NCBI GenBank assembly: GCA_002440625.1
Contig: DJUV01000153.1
Coordinates: 1 to 14,421, forward strand
Direction: 5' to 3'
Source of the DNA: Rhodobacteraceae bacterium UBA6273
GTDB taxonomy: Bacteria; Pseudomonadota; Alphaproteobacteria; Rhodobacterales; Rhodobacteraceae
DNA length: 14,421 nucleotides
This document shows, in pieces, positions 1-7,478 of the stretch (positions are counted from its first letter, which is position 1; every line of letters starts with the position of its first letter). The position numbers were made by a program, and so were the translations under genes. A model generated the notes under the pieces. That model was given only the letters and a program-made list of their open reading frames with translations, was not told the DNA's origin and did not search any database.

Positions 1-1839
1 GGCGGCGGCCATGCCGGCACCGAGGCTGCCCATGCCGCCGCCCGGATGGGCGCGCGCACGGCTTTGGTGACGCTCCGGCGCGATGCGATTGGCGTGATGT
101 CCTGCAATCCGGCCATCGGCGGCCTCGGCAAGGGCCATCTGGTGCGCGAGATCGACGCGCTGGACGGCGTGATGGGCCGGGTCGCGGACCGGGCGGGGAT
201 TCAGTTCCGGCTTTTGAACCGACGCAAAGGCCCGGCTGTGCAGGGGCCGCGTGCCCAAGCAGACCGGCGGCTCTACCGTGAGGCGATGCTGGCGGAAACC
301 GAGGCGCGCCAAGGGCTTGAGGTCGTCGAGGGCGAGGTTGTCGACCTACTCACCGAAGGCAGTCGTGTCGCCGGCCTGGTGCTTGAGGACGGGTCGCGGC
401 TTATGGCAGGGGCGGTGATCCTGACCTCCGGCACCTTCCTGCGCGGCATCATTCATATCGGCGATGTGCAAAAGCCGGGCGGCCGGATGGGCGACCGCCC
501 GTCGGTGCGGCTGGCTGAGCGCCTTGACGGATTCGGGCTGCCGCTTGGCCGCCTGAAGACCGGCACGCCGCCGCGGCTCGATGGGCGCACGATCAACTGG
601 GATGTGCTCGAATCGCAGCCGGGCGACGATGAACCCACGATGTTTTCCTTTCTGCACCGCAAGCCCTTCGCGCGGCAGATCGCCTGCGGCATCACCCATA
701 CCAACTCCCGGACGCATGACATCATCCGCGCCAATCTTGAGCGGTCCGCGATGTATGGCGGGCATATTTCCGGCGTCGGGCCGCGTTATTGCCCGTCGAT
801 CGAGGACAAGCTCGTCCGCTTCGCCGACAAGGATTCGCACCAGGTTTTCCTTGAGCCGGAAGGGCTTGACGATCCGACGGTCTATCCGAACGGCATTTCC
901 AGCTCGCTTCCCGTCGACGTGCAGGAGGCCTACGTCCGCTCCATCGCCGGGCTGGAGGCGGTCACGATCCTGCAACCCGCCTATGCCATCGAATACGATT
1001 ACGTCGACCCGCGCGCCCTGACGCCGACGCTCAGGCTGAAGGATGTCGAGGGGCTTTATCTCGCCGGCCAGATCAACGGCACCACCGGCTATGAAGAGGC
1101 GGCGGCGCAGGGGCTGGTCGCCGGGCTGAATGCCGCCCGCGATGTGCTGGGGCAGGGTCCGGTGATCTTCAGTCGGTCGGAAAGCTATATCGGCGTCATG
1201 ATCGACGATCTGGTGACGCGCGGCGTCAGCGAACCCTACCGCATGTTCACCTCGCGCGCCGAATTCCGGCTGTCGCTCCGGGCCGACAATGCGGACCAGA
1301 GGCTGACGCCCCTCGGAATCGCGATCGGTTGCGTCGGCGCCGACCGGCGCGCAGCCTTCGAGGCGAAGGCGGAAGCGCTCGCCGCGGCCCGGGGCGCGCT
1401 CGAAAGCCGCAGCTATTCGCCAAATGAGGCTGCGGCGCAGGGCGTCAAGGTCGGGCAGGATGGCCAGAGGCGCAGCGGCTTCTGCCTGCTGGCCTTCCCC
1501 GATGTCACTTTCGCCGATCTGGAACGCCTCGACCCCTCGCTCGTCGGGATCGCGCCGGAAATCAAGGAGCAGGTCGGGCGCGACGCGCTCTACGCGACCT
1601 TCGTTGATCGGCAGCGGGCGGAGGTTGAAACGCTCCGCCGCGACGAAGCCCATGAGATCCCTCAGGATTTCGACTACGGCGCGCTCAGCAGCCTGTCACG
1701 CGAGCTGACCGACAAGCTGCAGCGGGGCAGGCCGGCGACGCTGGCGCAGGCGGGCCGGATCGACGGGATGACGCCTGCCGCGTTGACGCTGATCCTCGCC
1801 GCGCTCAAGCGGCGCGACCGGGCGCGTGCCGCCGGATGA
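1..1839 (+). CDS. mnmG: tRNA uridine-5-carboxymethylaminomethyl(34) synthesis enzyme MnmG (5' truncated by window edge)
   Basis: MnmG (GidA) is the FAD-dependent partner of MnmE; together they install the carboxymethylaminomethyl group on U34 of certain tRNAs in the cytoplasm. The reading frame is open from base 1: the first visible residues form the FAD dinucleotide motif GGGHAG followed by [12 protein letters not shown], so by comparison with E. coli MnmG only about a dozen N-terminal residues are missing. Visible family hallmarks are [15 protein letters not shown], the [10 protein letters not shown] segment, [34 protein letters not shown] and the C-terminal helical domain ([16 protein letters not shown], then [14 protein letters not shown]). 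The 612 visible residues fit the usual 620-630. The first in-frame ATG, at 46, is internal and is not the start. The stop codon overlaps the rsmG start (ATGA), implying translational coupling. Identification is very secure. Confidence 0.98.
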   Translation, partial: GGGHAGTEAAHAAARMGARTALVTLRRDAIGVMSCNPAIGGLGKGHLVREIDALDGVMGRVADRAGIQFRLLNRRKGPAVQGPRAQADRRLYREAMLAETEARQGLEVVEGEVVDLLTEGSRVAGLVLEDGSRLMAGAVILTSGTFLRGIIHIGDVQKPGGRMGDRPSVRLAERLDGFGLPLGRLKTGTPPRLDGRTINWDVLESQPGDDEPTMFSFLHRKPFARQIACGITHTNSRTHDIIRANLERSAMYGGHISGVGPRYCPSIEDKLVRFADKDSHQVFLEPEGLDDPTVYPNGISSSLPVDVQEAYVRSIAGLEAVTILQPAYAIEYDYVDPRALTPTLRLKDVEGLYLAGQINGTTGYEEAAAQGLVAGLNAARDVLGQGPVIFSRSESYIGVMIDDLVTRGVSEPYRMFTSRAEFRLSLRADNADQRLTPLGIAIGCVGADRRAAFEAKAEALAAARGALESRSYSPNEAAAQGVKVGQDGQRRSGFCLLAFPDVTFADLERLDPSLVGIAPEIKEQVGRDALYATFVDRQRAEVETLRRDEAHEIPQDFDYGALSSLSRELTDKLQRGRPATLAQAGRIDGMTPAALTLILAALKRRDRARAAG

Positions 1840-2459
1840 CGACTGACAGCCGCGGACTCGCTGGCCTCGATGTTTCACGTGAAACATTTGAGCGGCTTCA
1901 GGCCTATGAATCGCTCCTCGGCAAATGGAATCCGGCTATCAATCTGGTCGCGAAGGGGACCATCAGCGAGGCCTGGGGCCGCCACTTCATTGATTCCGCT
2001 CAGATTTTTGGGCTTGCCCAGCCCGATGCCCGAACCTGGCTGGATGTCGGATCGGGCGGCGGCTTTCCCGGAATGGTCGTCGCCATCATCGCGGCCGAAC
2101 TCCGGCCCGACCTCGCGGTGACGCTGCTCGACAGCGACCTGCGCAAGGCAGCGTTCCTGGGGGAGGTCGCGCGCCAGACCGGCGTGCAGGTCACGATCAG
2201 CGCCGTCCGGGCCGAGGAACTTCCCCCCGCCCGCGCCGACGTAATGTCCGCCCGCGCCTTCGCGCCGCTCACAACGCTCCTCTCCCTCGCTGAGCGCCAC
2301 CTTAATCCCGCGGGCAGGGGCCTCTTCCTCAAGGGCGCACGGCATGAGGCGGAGATTTCCGACGCGCTTGAATCCTTCCGGTTTGACCTCCAAAAGGTTC
2401 CGAGCCAGACCGACCCACAGGCGGTCATCCTTTCCGTCGGAGGAATCACGCGTGCCTGA
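1836..2459 (+). CDS. rsmG: 16S rRNA (guanine(527)-N7)-methyltransferase RsmG
   Basis: RsmG (GidB) uses S-adenosylmethionine to methylate N7 of G527 in 16S rRNA; loss is known to give low-level streptomycin resistance in several bacteria. The 207-residue length fits the family. The Rossmann SAM-binding motif VGSGGGFPG lies at residues 71-79, preceded by the N-terminal signature [14 protein letters not shown] (about 27-40) and followed by the acidic LLDSD strand end and the SARAFAPL segment. The start ATG shares bases with the mnmG stop. Residues 12-18 (DVSRETF) are encoded by a perfect parS palindrome, so this stretch of the protein is constrained by DNA function. The 3' end overlaps the parA start by 8 bp, continuing the mnmG-rsmG-parA-parB operon. 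Confidence 0.97.
   Translation: MTTDSRGLAGLDVSRETFERLQAYESLLGKWNPAINLVAKGTISEAWGRHFIDSAQIFGLAQPDARTWLDVGSGGGFPGMVVAIIAAELRPDLAVTLLDSDLRKAAFLGEVARQTGVQVTISAVRAEELPPARADVMSARAFAPLTTLLSLAERHLNPAGRGLFLKGARHEAEISDALESFRFDLQKVPSQTDPQAVILSVGGITRA
1871..1886. promoter_or_regulatory. parS: parS centromere site inside rsmG
   Basis: TGTTTCACGTGAAACA is a perfect 16-bp inverted repeat and matches the chromosomal parS consensus known from Bacillus and Caulobacter at all positions. ParB binds it, loads as a CTP-dependent clamp and spreads, and ParA then moves the complex during origin segregation. Here it lies in rsmG codons 12-17, about 570 bp upstream of parA, so the site and its binding protein are encoded together. 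I saw no second copy in the window. Confidence 0.95.
2439..2445 (+). promoter_or_regulatory. Strong Shine-Dalgarno deciding the parA start
   Basis: GGAGGAA lies 6 nt upstream of the GTG at 2452, inside the 3' end of rsmG. This spacing selects GTG 2452 as the parA start over an upstream in-frame ATG at 2344, which would add 36 non-homologous residues and overlap rsmG by more than 100 bp. Confidence 0.8.
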
Positions 2460-3261
2460 TCTCAGCCGGCCCAAAGGCCCGAGAATCGTCGCGATCGCCA
2501 ACCAGAAGGGCGGCGTCGGCAAGACCACGACGGCGATCAATCTGGCTGCCGCGCTTGCCGAAAGCGGCCGCAAGGTGCTGCTCGTCGACATCGACCCGCA
2601 AGGCAACGCCTCCACCGGCCTCGGCATCGACCCGGCGGCGCGGCAGAAGACGACCTATGACCTCTTGGTCGAGGATGCCGGAATCGCCGAGGTGATCCAG
2701 AAGACCAATACCGAAGGCGTCTGGATCTGCCCGGCCACGACCGACCTTTCGTCGGCAGACCTCGCGCTTTTCTCCAGCGAAAAACGCAGCTTTCTCCTCC
2801 ATGACGCGCTCCGCCAGCAGGAAATTGACGGCTTCGGTTTCGATTATGTGCTGATCGACTGCCCGCCTTCGCTCAGCCTTCTGACGGTGAACGCGATGGT
2901 GGCGGCCCATTCCGTGCTGGTGCCGTTGCAGGCGGAGTTCTACGCGCTCGAAGGTTTGTCGCAGCTGATGCTGACCATCCGGGACGTGCGCCATGCCGCA
3001 AACAAGGACTTGCGCATCGAAGGTGTTGTGTTGACGATGTATGATACACGCAACAACTTGTCCCAGCAGGTCGAGGATGACGCGCGCCAAAATCTCGGCG
3101 ATCTGGTCTTCCGCACCCGGATTCCGCGCAATGTGCGGCTAAGCGAGGCGCCGTCCTTTTCCGTGCCGGTGCTGGCCTACGACACCCTGTCGCGCGGCAG
3201 TATGGCCTATCGCGCGCTGGCGCAGGAATTGCTCGGCCGCCACGACCGGGCCGCAAGGTAA
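2452..3261 (+). CDS. parA: Chromosome-partitioning ATPase ParA (Soj type)
   Basis: ParA is a Walker-type ATPase that binds DNA non-specifically when ATP-bound and drives movement of ParB-parS complexes. With the GTG start the protein has 269 residues, normal for chromosomal ParA. The deviant Walker A KGGVGKT is at residues 19-25, the A' motif [12 protein letters not shown] at about 43-54, and Walker B VLIDCPPS at 133-140. No N-terminal helix-turn-helix domain is present, which separates it from plasmid P1-type ParA. A GGAGGAA ribosome site 6 nt upstream supports the start. The gene overlaps rsmG by 8 bp and is followed by parB after 9 bp. Its origin-proximal location and the parS site in the same operon fit a chromosomal role rather than a plasmid or MinD-like one. 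Confidence 0.97.
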   Translation: MPDLSRPKGPRIVAIANQKGGVGKTTTAINLAAALAESGRKVLLVDIDPQGNASTGLGIDPAARQKTTYDLLVEDAGIAEVIQKTNTEGVWICPATTDLSSADLALFSSEKRSFLLHDALRQQEIDGFGFDYVLIDCPPSLSLLTVNAMVAAHSVLVPLQAEFYALEGLSQLMLTIRDVRHAANKDLRIEGVVLTMYDTRNNLSQQVEDDARQNLGDLVFRTRIPRNVRLSEAPSFSVPVLAYDTLSRGSMAYRALAQELLGRHDRAAR

Positions 3262-3270
3262 GAGGGTAGT

Positions 3271-4155
3271 ATGTCCGAAAAACGCATCGAACGTCGCGGC
3301 CTTGGCCGGGGACTCTCCGCGCTGATGGCGGATGTGGCGTCCCCAGTCGCGGAAGAATCCGCGCGTCGCCCCGACCTGCGCGTCCCGATCGAGCGGGTGG
3401 AGCCGAACCCGAACCAGCCGCGCCGCGATTTTCCGGAGGAAGCACTGGCCGAGCTTGCCGCCTCGATCCGCGAAAAGGGCATCATCCAGCCTCTGATCGT
3501 CCGGAATAATCCAAGAAATCCAGATGGTTACGAGATTGTCGCCGGTGAGCGCCGCTGGCGCGCCGCGCAGATCGCGCAACTCCACGAGGTGCCGGTACTC
3601 CTGCGCGAATTCGACGACGGCGAAGTCCTTGAAATCGCGATCATCGAGAACATCCAGCGCGCCGACCTCAACCCCGTGGAAGAGGCGATGGGCTATCGTC
3701 AGCTCATGGACCGCTTCGGCCATACCCAGGAAAAGCTGGCCGAGGCCCTGTCGAAAAGCCGCAGCCACATCGCCAACCTCCTGCGCCTTCTCAACCTACC
3801 GGCCGAGGTGCAGGCCTGGCTGCGTGAAGGCAAGCTCAGCGCCGGCCATGCCCGCGCCCTTGTGACCGCCGAAAACTCGGTGGCGCTGGCGCGGCAGGTC
3901 ATCGCGCGGGGGCTTTCGGTGCGGGAGACAGAGAAACTTGCAAAGACCGCCGGCGGCGGATCGCGCAAGACCTCCGGCCCCGGTCACAGCGACAAGGACG
4001 CCGACACCAGGGTGCTGGAGCAGGACCTTTCCGCCAATCTCGGCATGGCCGTGGTGATCGACCACCGGGGCCATGACGGCGGCAAACTGACCATCAGCTA
4101 CCGCAATCTCGACCAGCTTGATGAGCTTTGCCAGTTGCTGGCCAGCGCACGTTAG
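3271..4155 (+). CDS. parB: Chromosome-partitioning protein ParB (Spo0J type)
   Basis: ParB is the parS-binding CTPase of the chromosome segregation system. The 294-residue protein shows the N-terminal LGRGLSALMAD segment (11-21), typical of the ParA-contacting tail; the CTP-binding ParB/Srx domain with GERRWRA at 92-98 and ENIQRADLNPVEEA at 126-139; a helix-turn-helix around 151-174 (HTQEKLAEALSKSRSHIANL) that reads parS; and a C-terminal dimerisation region rich in charged residues. A linker at about 225-245 is rich in Gly, Ser and Lys. Start ATG 3271 follows a GAGGG ribosome site and lies 9 nt after the parA stop. The TAG stop shares bases with the convergent DUF454 gene stop, so no spacer remains for a terminator between the two operons. 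Confidence 0.97.
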   Translation: MSEKRIERRGLGRGLSALMADVASPVAEESARRPDLRVPIERVEPNPNQPRRDFPEEALAELAASIREKGIIQPLIVRNNPRNPDGYEIVAGERRWRAAQIAQLHEVPVLLREFDDGEVLEIAIIENIQRADLNPVEEAMGYRQLMDRFGHTQEKLAEALSKSRSHIANLLRLLNLPAEVQAWLREGKLSAGHARALVTAENSVALARQVIARGLSVRETEKLAKTAGGGSRKTSGPGHSDKDADTRVLEQDLSANLGMAVVIDHRGHDGGKLTISYRNLDQLDELCQLLASAR

Positions 4156-4508
4156 GCGTCCGGGCGCGACCAGATGAAGATCGCCACCCCGATCAGACCG
4201 AAAGCCTGAACGCCAAGGACCACCGGCCCGAAGCCAAGGAGCACCGCAATGCCGATGCTGCCGGCGAAGGACGCGGTGGCGAGCCATTTCGCATTCCGCC
4301 CGATCGCCCCGCGCTCATTCCAGTCCTGAATTGGCGGCCCGAAAAGCGGGTGCGACAGAAGCCAGCTATGGAGCCGCTCCGAAGCATTGGCGAAGCACAC
4401 GGCGGCAAGCAGCAGGAATGGCACCGTCGGCATGATCGGTAGGAAGATCCCGATCACACCGAGGGCTAGCGAGAGAAGCCCGATGATGACCAGAATGGCG
4501 CGGATCAC
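4152..4508 (-). CDS. DUF454 (YbaN-like) small inner-membrane protein
   Basis: This 118-residue hydrophobic protein belongs to the YbaN/DUF454 family, whose function is not established. The hallmark segment GIFLPIMPTVPFLLLA (residues 20-35) followed by CFANASERLHSWLLSHPLFG is clear, as is the later GAIGRNAKW. Hydrophobic stretches near residues 4-24, 26-41, 78-94 and 96-113 predict three or four membrane spans with a polar amphipathic middle loop. The start is GTG, read as GTGA overlapping the hemW stop by 4 bp, which suggests translation coupled to hemW. It is the last gene of the rph operon, and its TAA stop interlocks with the parB TAG stop on the other strand. The family assignment is firm; no function should be inferred from the operon alone. 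Confidence 0.9.
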   Translation of the reverse strand: MIRAILVIIGLLSLALGVIGIFLPIMPTVPFLLLAAVCFANASERLHSWLLSHPLFGPPIQDWNERGAIGRNAKWLATASFAGSIGIAVLLGFGPVVLGVQAFGLIGVAIFIWSRPDA

Positions 4509-5659
4509 GGCACGATGTCGCGCAGGATGGCGTTCAGGACGATGCGCCCCGAATCCGTGGTGGCGATCCTGCCGCCGCCCAGCGTCAGAAGGCCAAGGTC
4601 GGCAAGCTGCGCCACGGCGTCCTGCCGCAGCGACCGCCCCGCGAGCGCCTCATACCGCGCCAAATCCGCCCCCTCGCTCAGCCGCATCGACATCATGATA
4701 TACTCATCGGCGCATTCGGAAGCGGAAAGTTCCACGCGCGGAATTTCACCCGACCCCCGTTTTCCCACGGAATCGAGCCACATTTGCGGGGCGCGAGGGG
4801 CTTCGGTCTCGTAGCGCCGGCCGCCGAGCGTCAGGCGGCCATGCGCGCCGGGGCCGATCCCAAGATAGTCGCCATAGCGCCAGTAGATCAGGTTGTGCCG
4901 GCTTTCCGAACCCGGCCGCGCATGGTTGGAAACCTCGTAGCCGGGCATCCCCATGCCGCCCAGAACCTCCTGCGTCACCTGATACATGTCGGCAGAGACG
5001 TCGTCGTCCGGCAGCCCCTTCAGCCCGCCCGCGGCATGGCGCGCGCCAAAGGCGGTGCCATCCTCGATAGTCAGTTGATAAAGCGACAGATGATCGACCG
5101 CCATCGCCGCCGCCTCGGCCAGTTCGCGGCGCCAGTCATCCAGCGTCTGATCCTGACGCGCGTAGATCAGGTCGAAGCTGACCCGCCCGAAATGCTCCCG
5201 CGCGATGTCGAAGGCCCGCCGCGCTTCGGCCACGCTGTGAAGCCGCCCGAGACGGCGCAGATCGTCGTCGTTCAGCGCCTGAACGCCCATCGACAGGCGA
5301 TTGACGCCCGCCTCGGCATAGCCTCGGAATCGGCTGGAATCGACACTGTTCGGGTTGGCTTCAAGCGTGACCTCAAGGTCATTCGCCAGCGGCCAAAGCC
5401 TGCGCACCTCGCTCAGGATCGCATCGACGAGGTCAGGGTCCATCAGCGACGGCGTACCGCCGCCGAAGAACACGGTATTGAGAACACGGCCTTGGGTTTC
5501 GGCCGCAGCCCGCCGCAGTTCCGAAACATAGGCCTCGCGCCAGACCGACTGGTCGATGTTAGCCGCGACATGGCTGTTGAAATCGCAATAGGGGCATTTG
5601 GAGGCGCAGAACGGCCAGTGCAGATAAAGCCCGAACCCCCCGTGGCGCCAGTCTTCCAC
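4505..5659 (-). CDS. hemW: Radical SAM heme-binding protein HemW
   Basis: HemW is a radical SAM protein related to oxygen-independent coproporphyrinogen oxidase HemN, but characterised members bind heme and act in heme delivery rather than in decarboxylation. The 384-residue length and the start directly at the radical-SAM core (YLHWPFCASKCPYCDFNSH at 12-30) are HemW-like; HemN has an additional N-terminal region. C18, C22 and C25 form the CxxxCxxC 4Fe-4S ligand set. GGGTP at 66-70 contacts SAM, and the EANPNSVD and GVNRLSMGVQ segments are typical. The C-terminal part has the LRLSEGAD/LTLGGGRI winged region. The GTG start lies 3 bp after the RidA-family stop. It is often misannotated as hemN; these N-terminal features favour hemW. 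The five-heme cytochrome at 9141-9725 may be coincidental. Confidence 0.93.
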   Translation of the reverse strand: MEDWRHGGFGLYLHWPFCASKCPYCDFNSHVAANIDQSVWREAYVSELRRAAAETQGRVLNTVFFGGGTPSLMDPDLVDAILSEVRRLWPLANDLEVTLEANPNSVDSSRFRGYAEAGVNRLSMGVQALNDDDLRRLGRLHSVAEARRAFDIAREHFGRVSFDLIYARQDQTLDDWRRELAEAAAMAVDHLSLYQLTIEDGTAFGARHAAGGLKGLPDDDVSADMYQVTQEVLGGMGMPGYEVSNHARPGSESRHNLIYWRYGDYLGIGPGAHGRLTLGGRRYETEAPRAPQMWLDSVGKRGSGEIPRVELSASECADEYIMMSMRLSEGADLARYEALAGRSLRQDAVAQLADLGLLTLGGGRIATTDSGRIVLNAILRDIVP

Positions 5660-5662
5660 CGG

Positions 5663-6037
5663 TCAGCCCTTGAACGCCGTGACTTCGATCTCGACCTTCA
5701 TCTCGGCCGTAAAAAGCCCGGCAATGACCATGGTCGCGGCAGGCCTGATCTCGCCCAGCGTCTCCCCCAGAACCGGAACGATTGCATTGGCGATATCGCG
5801 GTCGGTCACTGTGTACTGGACCCGCACGATGTCCTCCATCGCAAAGCCCGCCTCGACCAGCACCTTTGCGATGGTCGCAAAGCAGTTCCTTGCCTGCGCC
5901 ACCGGGTCATCCGGAATCGCCATCGTCGCATAGTCATAGCCGGTGACGCCCGAGACGAAGCACCAGCCGCCCTTCACAACGGCGCGGCTGTAGCCCATTT
6001 TCGCCTCGAAAGGCGATCCGGTCGATATCCGTTTCAT
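5663..6037 (-). CDS. Rid-family (YjgF/YER057c/UK114) protein lacking the catalytic arginine
   Basis: This 124-residue protein is a member of the Rid superfamily of trimeric proteins; canonical RidA hydrolyses reactive enamine/imine intermediates such as 2-aminoacrylate using a conserved Arg. Family features are the N-terminal SGSPFEAKMGYSRAV type segment (about 7-20), FVSGVTG at 27-33, the RVQYTVTD strand at 72-79 and the C-terminal VEIEVTAF. Where RidA has P-A-R-(T/S), this protein reads P-A-A-T at 99-102, so the catalytic Arg position is Ala. That places it in a non-canonical Rid group whose chemistry is largely undefined, and 2-iminobutanoate deaminase activity should not be assumed. It overlaps rdgB by 4 bp (ATGA) and precedes hemW by 3 bp, so it is translated as part of the rph-rdgB-hemW operon. 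Confidence 0.88.
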   Translation of the reverse strand: MKRISTGSPFEAKMGYSRAVVKGGWCFVSGVTGYDYATMAIPDDPVAQARNCFATIAKVLVEAGFAMEDIVRVQYTVTDRDIANAIVPVLGETLGEIRPAATMVIAGLFTAEMKVEIEVTAFKG

Positions 6038-6651
6038 GCCGTCTGATCCTCGAATGCCGCGACAAGCTTGCCGAAGGCGTCGGCGCGGTGGCTGATGCGG
6101 TTCTTTTCCTCGGGCGCCATCTCGGCGAAGGTCACGTCATGGCCTTCGGGCTGGAACATCGGGTCATAGCCATGACCCTGCTTGCCCCGCATCGGCCAGA
6201 CGACCTGACCCTCCACCTTGCCCTCGAACACCTCATCATGCCCGTCTGGCCACGCGAGCACCATCGTCGCTCGGAACCGGGCGCTACGCGGATAGCGGGC
6301 CTCCGCCTTCTCAAGCGCCTCCCAAGTCCGCGTCATCGCCTGAACGAAATCGCGGCCGGTCGGGGTTTCCGCCCAGTTCGCGGTATAGACGCCCGGCGCG
6401 CCGCCCAGAGCATCGACTTCAATCCCGCTGTCATCGGCGAGCGCCGGTAGCCCCGTGGCCTTCGCCGCCGCATGGGCCTTGATCCGGGCGTTGCCGACAA
6501 ACGTGCTTTCGGTCTCTTCCGGCTCGGGCAGGCCCATCTCGCCCGCGCTGACGCAGGCGATGCCATAGGGCATTAAAAGGGCGGCAATCTCCTCAAGCTT
6601 CCCCTTGTTATGGGTCGCCACCAGAAGCTGCTTGCCCCCGAACCGCCTCAC
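6034..6651 (-). CDS. rdgB: XTP/dITP diphosphatase RdgB (HAM1-like house-cleaning NTPase)
   Basis: RdgB hydrolyses non-canonical purine nucleotides (dITP, ITP, XTP) to the monophosphate and pyrophosphate, keeping deaminated bases out of DNA and RNA. The 205-residue protein shows the substrate-binding ATHNKGK motif at 12-18, [10 protein letters not shown] at 50-59, the catalytic acidic [18 protein letters not shown] at 71-88, QGHGYDPMF at 158-166 (many relatives have Phe where this has His161-equivalent His160) and [11 protein letters not shown] at 183-193. The start is a GTG (GTGA overlap with the rph stop, 4 bp). The preceding gene is rph, an arrangement common in proteobacteria. A later start would remove strand 1 and the ATHN loop, so GTG 6651 is the only sensible choice. 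Confidence 0.96.
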   Translation of the reverse strand: MRRFGGKQLLVATHNKGKLEEIAALLMPYGIACVSAGEMGLPEPEETESTFVGNARIKAHAAAKATGLPALADDSGIEVDALGGAPGVYTANWAETPTGRDFVQAMTRTWEALEKAEARYPRSARFRATMVLAWPDGHDEVFEGKVEGQVVWPMRGKQGHGYDPMFQPEGHDVTFAEMAPEEKNRISHRADAFGKLVAAFEDQTA

Positions 6652-7361
6652 GCCAGCGCTGCCTTCTGCGCCGCCACCAGTTCGGCGATTCCCGCCTCGG
6701 CCAGATCAAGAAGCCGGGTCATCTCGTCACGCGAGAAAGTGGCGCCTTCCGCCGACATCTGCACTTCGACCAGACGCCCGCGCCCGGTGAGGATGAAATT
6801 GCCGTCGGTGCCCGCCTCGCTGTCCTCGGCATAATCGAGGTCGACAACCGCCTGCCCGGCATAGATGCCGCAGGATACGGCGGCGACATGATCGACGATC
6901 GGGTCCGAGGTGACGGCCCCGGCCTTGATAAGCTTGTTGACCGCAAGGCGCAGCGCCACCCAACCGCCGGTGATCGAGGCGCAGCGGGTGCCGCCATCGG
7001 CCTGGATCACGTCGCAGTCGACAACGATCTGCCGTTCGCCCAAAGCCACCCGGTCCACCCCGGCGCGCAGCGCCCGACCGATAAGCCTTTGAATTTCCTG
7101 TGTTCTTCCCGACTGCTTGCCCGCCGCCGCCTCGCGCCGGTTGCGCGTGTTGGTGGCGCGCGGCAACATGCCGTACTCCGCCGTCACCCAGCCAAGACCC
7201 GAGCCCTTCAGGAAGGGCGGCGCCTTGTCCTCGATCGTCGCGGTGCAAAGCACATGGGTATCGCCGCACCGGATGAGGCAGGAGCCCTCGGCATGTTTGG
7301 TGACACCCGTTTCAATGGAAATCGGGCGCATCGCTTCCAGTTTCCTGCCAGAAGGTCGCAT
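6648..7361 (-). CDS. rph: Ribonuclease PH
   Basis: RNase PH is a phosphorolytic 3'-5' exoribonuclease that trims tRNA 3' ends as a hexameric ring of dimers. From ATG 7361 the protein has 237 residues, the family norm, and begins with the conserved [32 protein letters not shown] (85-103) contains the phosphate-binding Arg86, and the signature [18 protein letters not shown] is at 116-133. An in-frame ATG at 7391 would add ten residues ([10 protein letters not shown]) with no family counterpart; its sequence covers the excellent AAAGGA ribosome site that serves 7361, so I reject it. It is the first gene of the minus-strand operon rph-rdgB-ridA-like-hemW-DUF454, with a candidate promoter at 7391-7418. 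Confidence 0.96.
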   Translation of the reverse strand: MRPSGRKLEAMRPISIETGVTKHAEGSCLIRCGDTHVLCTATIEDKAPPFLKGSGLGWVTAEYGMLPRATNTRNRREAAAGKQSGRTQEIQRLIGRALRAGVDRVALGERQIVVDCDVIQADGGTRCASITGGWVALRLAVNKLIKAGAVTSDPIVDHVAAVSCGIYAGQAVVDLDYAEDSEAGTDGNFILTGRGRLVEVQMSAEGATFSRDEMTRLLDLAEAGIAELVAAQKAALA

Positions 7362-7368
7362 CGGCTCA

Positions 7369-7374
7369 TCCTTT
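7369..7374 (-). promoter_or_regulatory. Shine-Dalgarno fixing the rph start
   Basis: Read on the minus strand, AAAGGA is followed by a 7-nt spacer (TGAGCCG) and then ATG at 7361. This supports the shorter, family-typical N-terminus of RNase PH. Confidence 0.75.
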
Positions 7375-7390
7375 TGTTGCTGTCGGGCCA

Positions 7391-7418
7391 ATTACAGGCG
7401 CGGCCACGGCAGACGCAA
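7391..7418 (-). promoter_or_regulatory. Candidate sigma-70 promoter of the rph operon
   Basis: On the minus strand TGTAAT (7396-7391) matches five of six bases of the -10 consensus and lies 16 bp after TTGCGT (7418-7413), a poor -35 that keeps TTG. Transcription would begin near 7384, giving a leader of about 20 nt that includes the rph ribosome site. This is motif matching only. Confidence 0.4.
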
Positions 7419-7424
7419 CCCCGA

Positions 7425-7453
7425 TTGACCGCGCCGCCTCTCGCTCTTTTACT
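7425..7453 (+). promoter_or_regulatory. Candidate sigma-70 promoter of hrcA-grpE
   Basis: TTGACC (7425-7430, five of six -35 bases) is followed after exactly 17 bp by TTTACT (7448-7453, four of six -10 bases). It is divergent from the rph promoter candidate, with the two -35 boxes only 6 bp apart. The predicted start near 7460 lies at the edge of a 12-bp palindrome. No CIRCE inverted repeat (TTAGCACTC-N9-GAGTGCTAA) is present here. Confidence 0.42.
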
Positions 7454-7461
7454 GGCAAAGG

Positions 7462-7473
7462 GCCATATATGGC
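7462..7473. repeat. 12-bp perfect palindrome GCCATATATGGC before hrcA
   Basis: GCCATATATGGC is a perfect inverted repeat 5 bp upstream of the hrcA start codon and just downstream of the predicted promoter. It includes an out-of-frame ATG (7469-7471). It could be an operator, part of a -10-like TATATG element, or chance. Nothing here identifies a binding protein. Confidence 0.35.
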
Positions 7474-7478
7474 AGGCA

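Noticed and set aside
346..1653. A 435-codon minus-strand open frame opposite mnmG
   Set aside because: mnmG is certain from its motifs, and the antisense translation is Arg/Gly-rich without family features.
1871..1886. Possibility that parA/parB belong to an integrated plasmid
   Set aside because: ParA lacks the plasmid-type N-terminal HTH domain, the genes are embedded with mnmG and rsmG, and parS matches the chromosomal consensus, all typical of the chromosomal origin region.
1870..2121. Small open frames on both strands beginning MFHVKH
   Set aside because: Both begin in the palindromic parS sequence, which encodes MFHVKH in one frame of each strand. They overlap rsmG or mnmG and are artefacts of parS.
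2344..2451. ATG start 36 codons upstream of the chosen parA start
   Set aside because: It lies deep inside rsmG. The GTG at 2452 has a GGAGGAA site at ideal spacing and gives the normal ParA length.
4784..6046. A 420-codon plus-strand open frame opposite hemW and the Rid gene
   Set aside because: It spans two real minus-strand genes and their junction, lacks a ribosome site and has no recognisable motif; it is a compositional shadow.
6888..7478. Upstream extension of the hrcA frame
   Set aside because: It overlaps rph antisense, and HrcA homology begins only after ATG 7479; the extension would add 197 unrelated residues.
7362..7478. Search for a CIRCE element or a heat-shock sigma promoter before hrcA
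   Set aside because: No TTAGCACTC/GAGTGCTAA repeat is present. CCATAT at 7463-7468 resembles the heat-shock -10, but no CTTGAA-like -35 occurs at the right distance.
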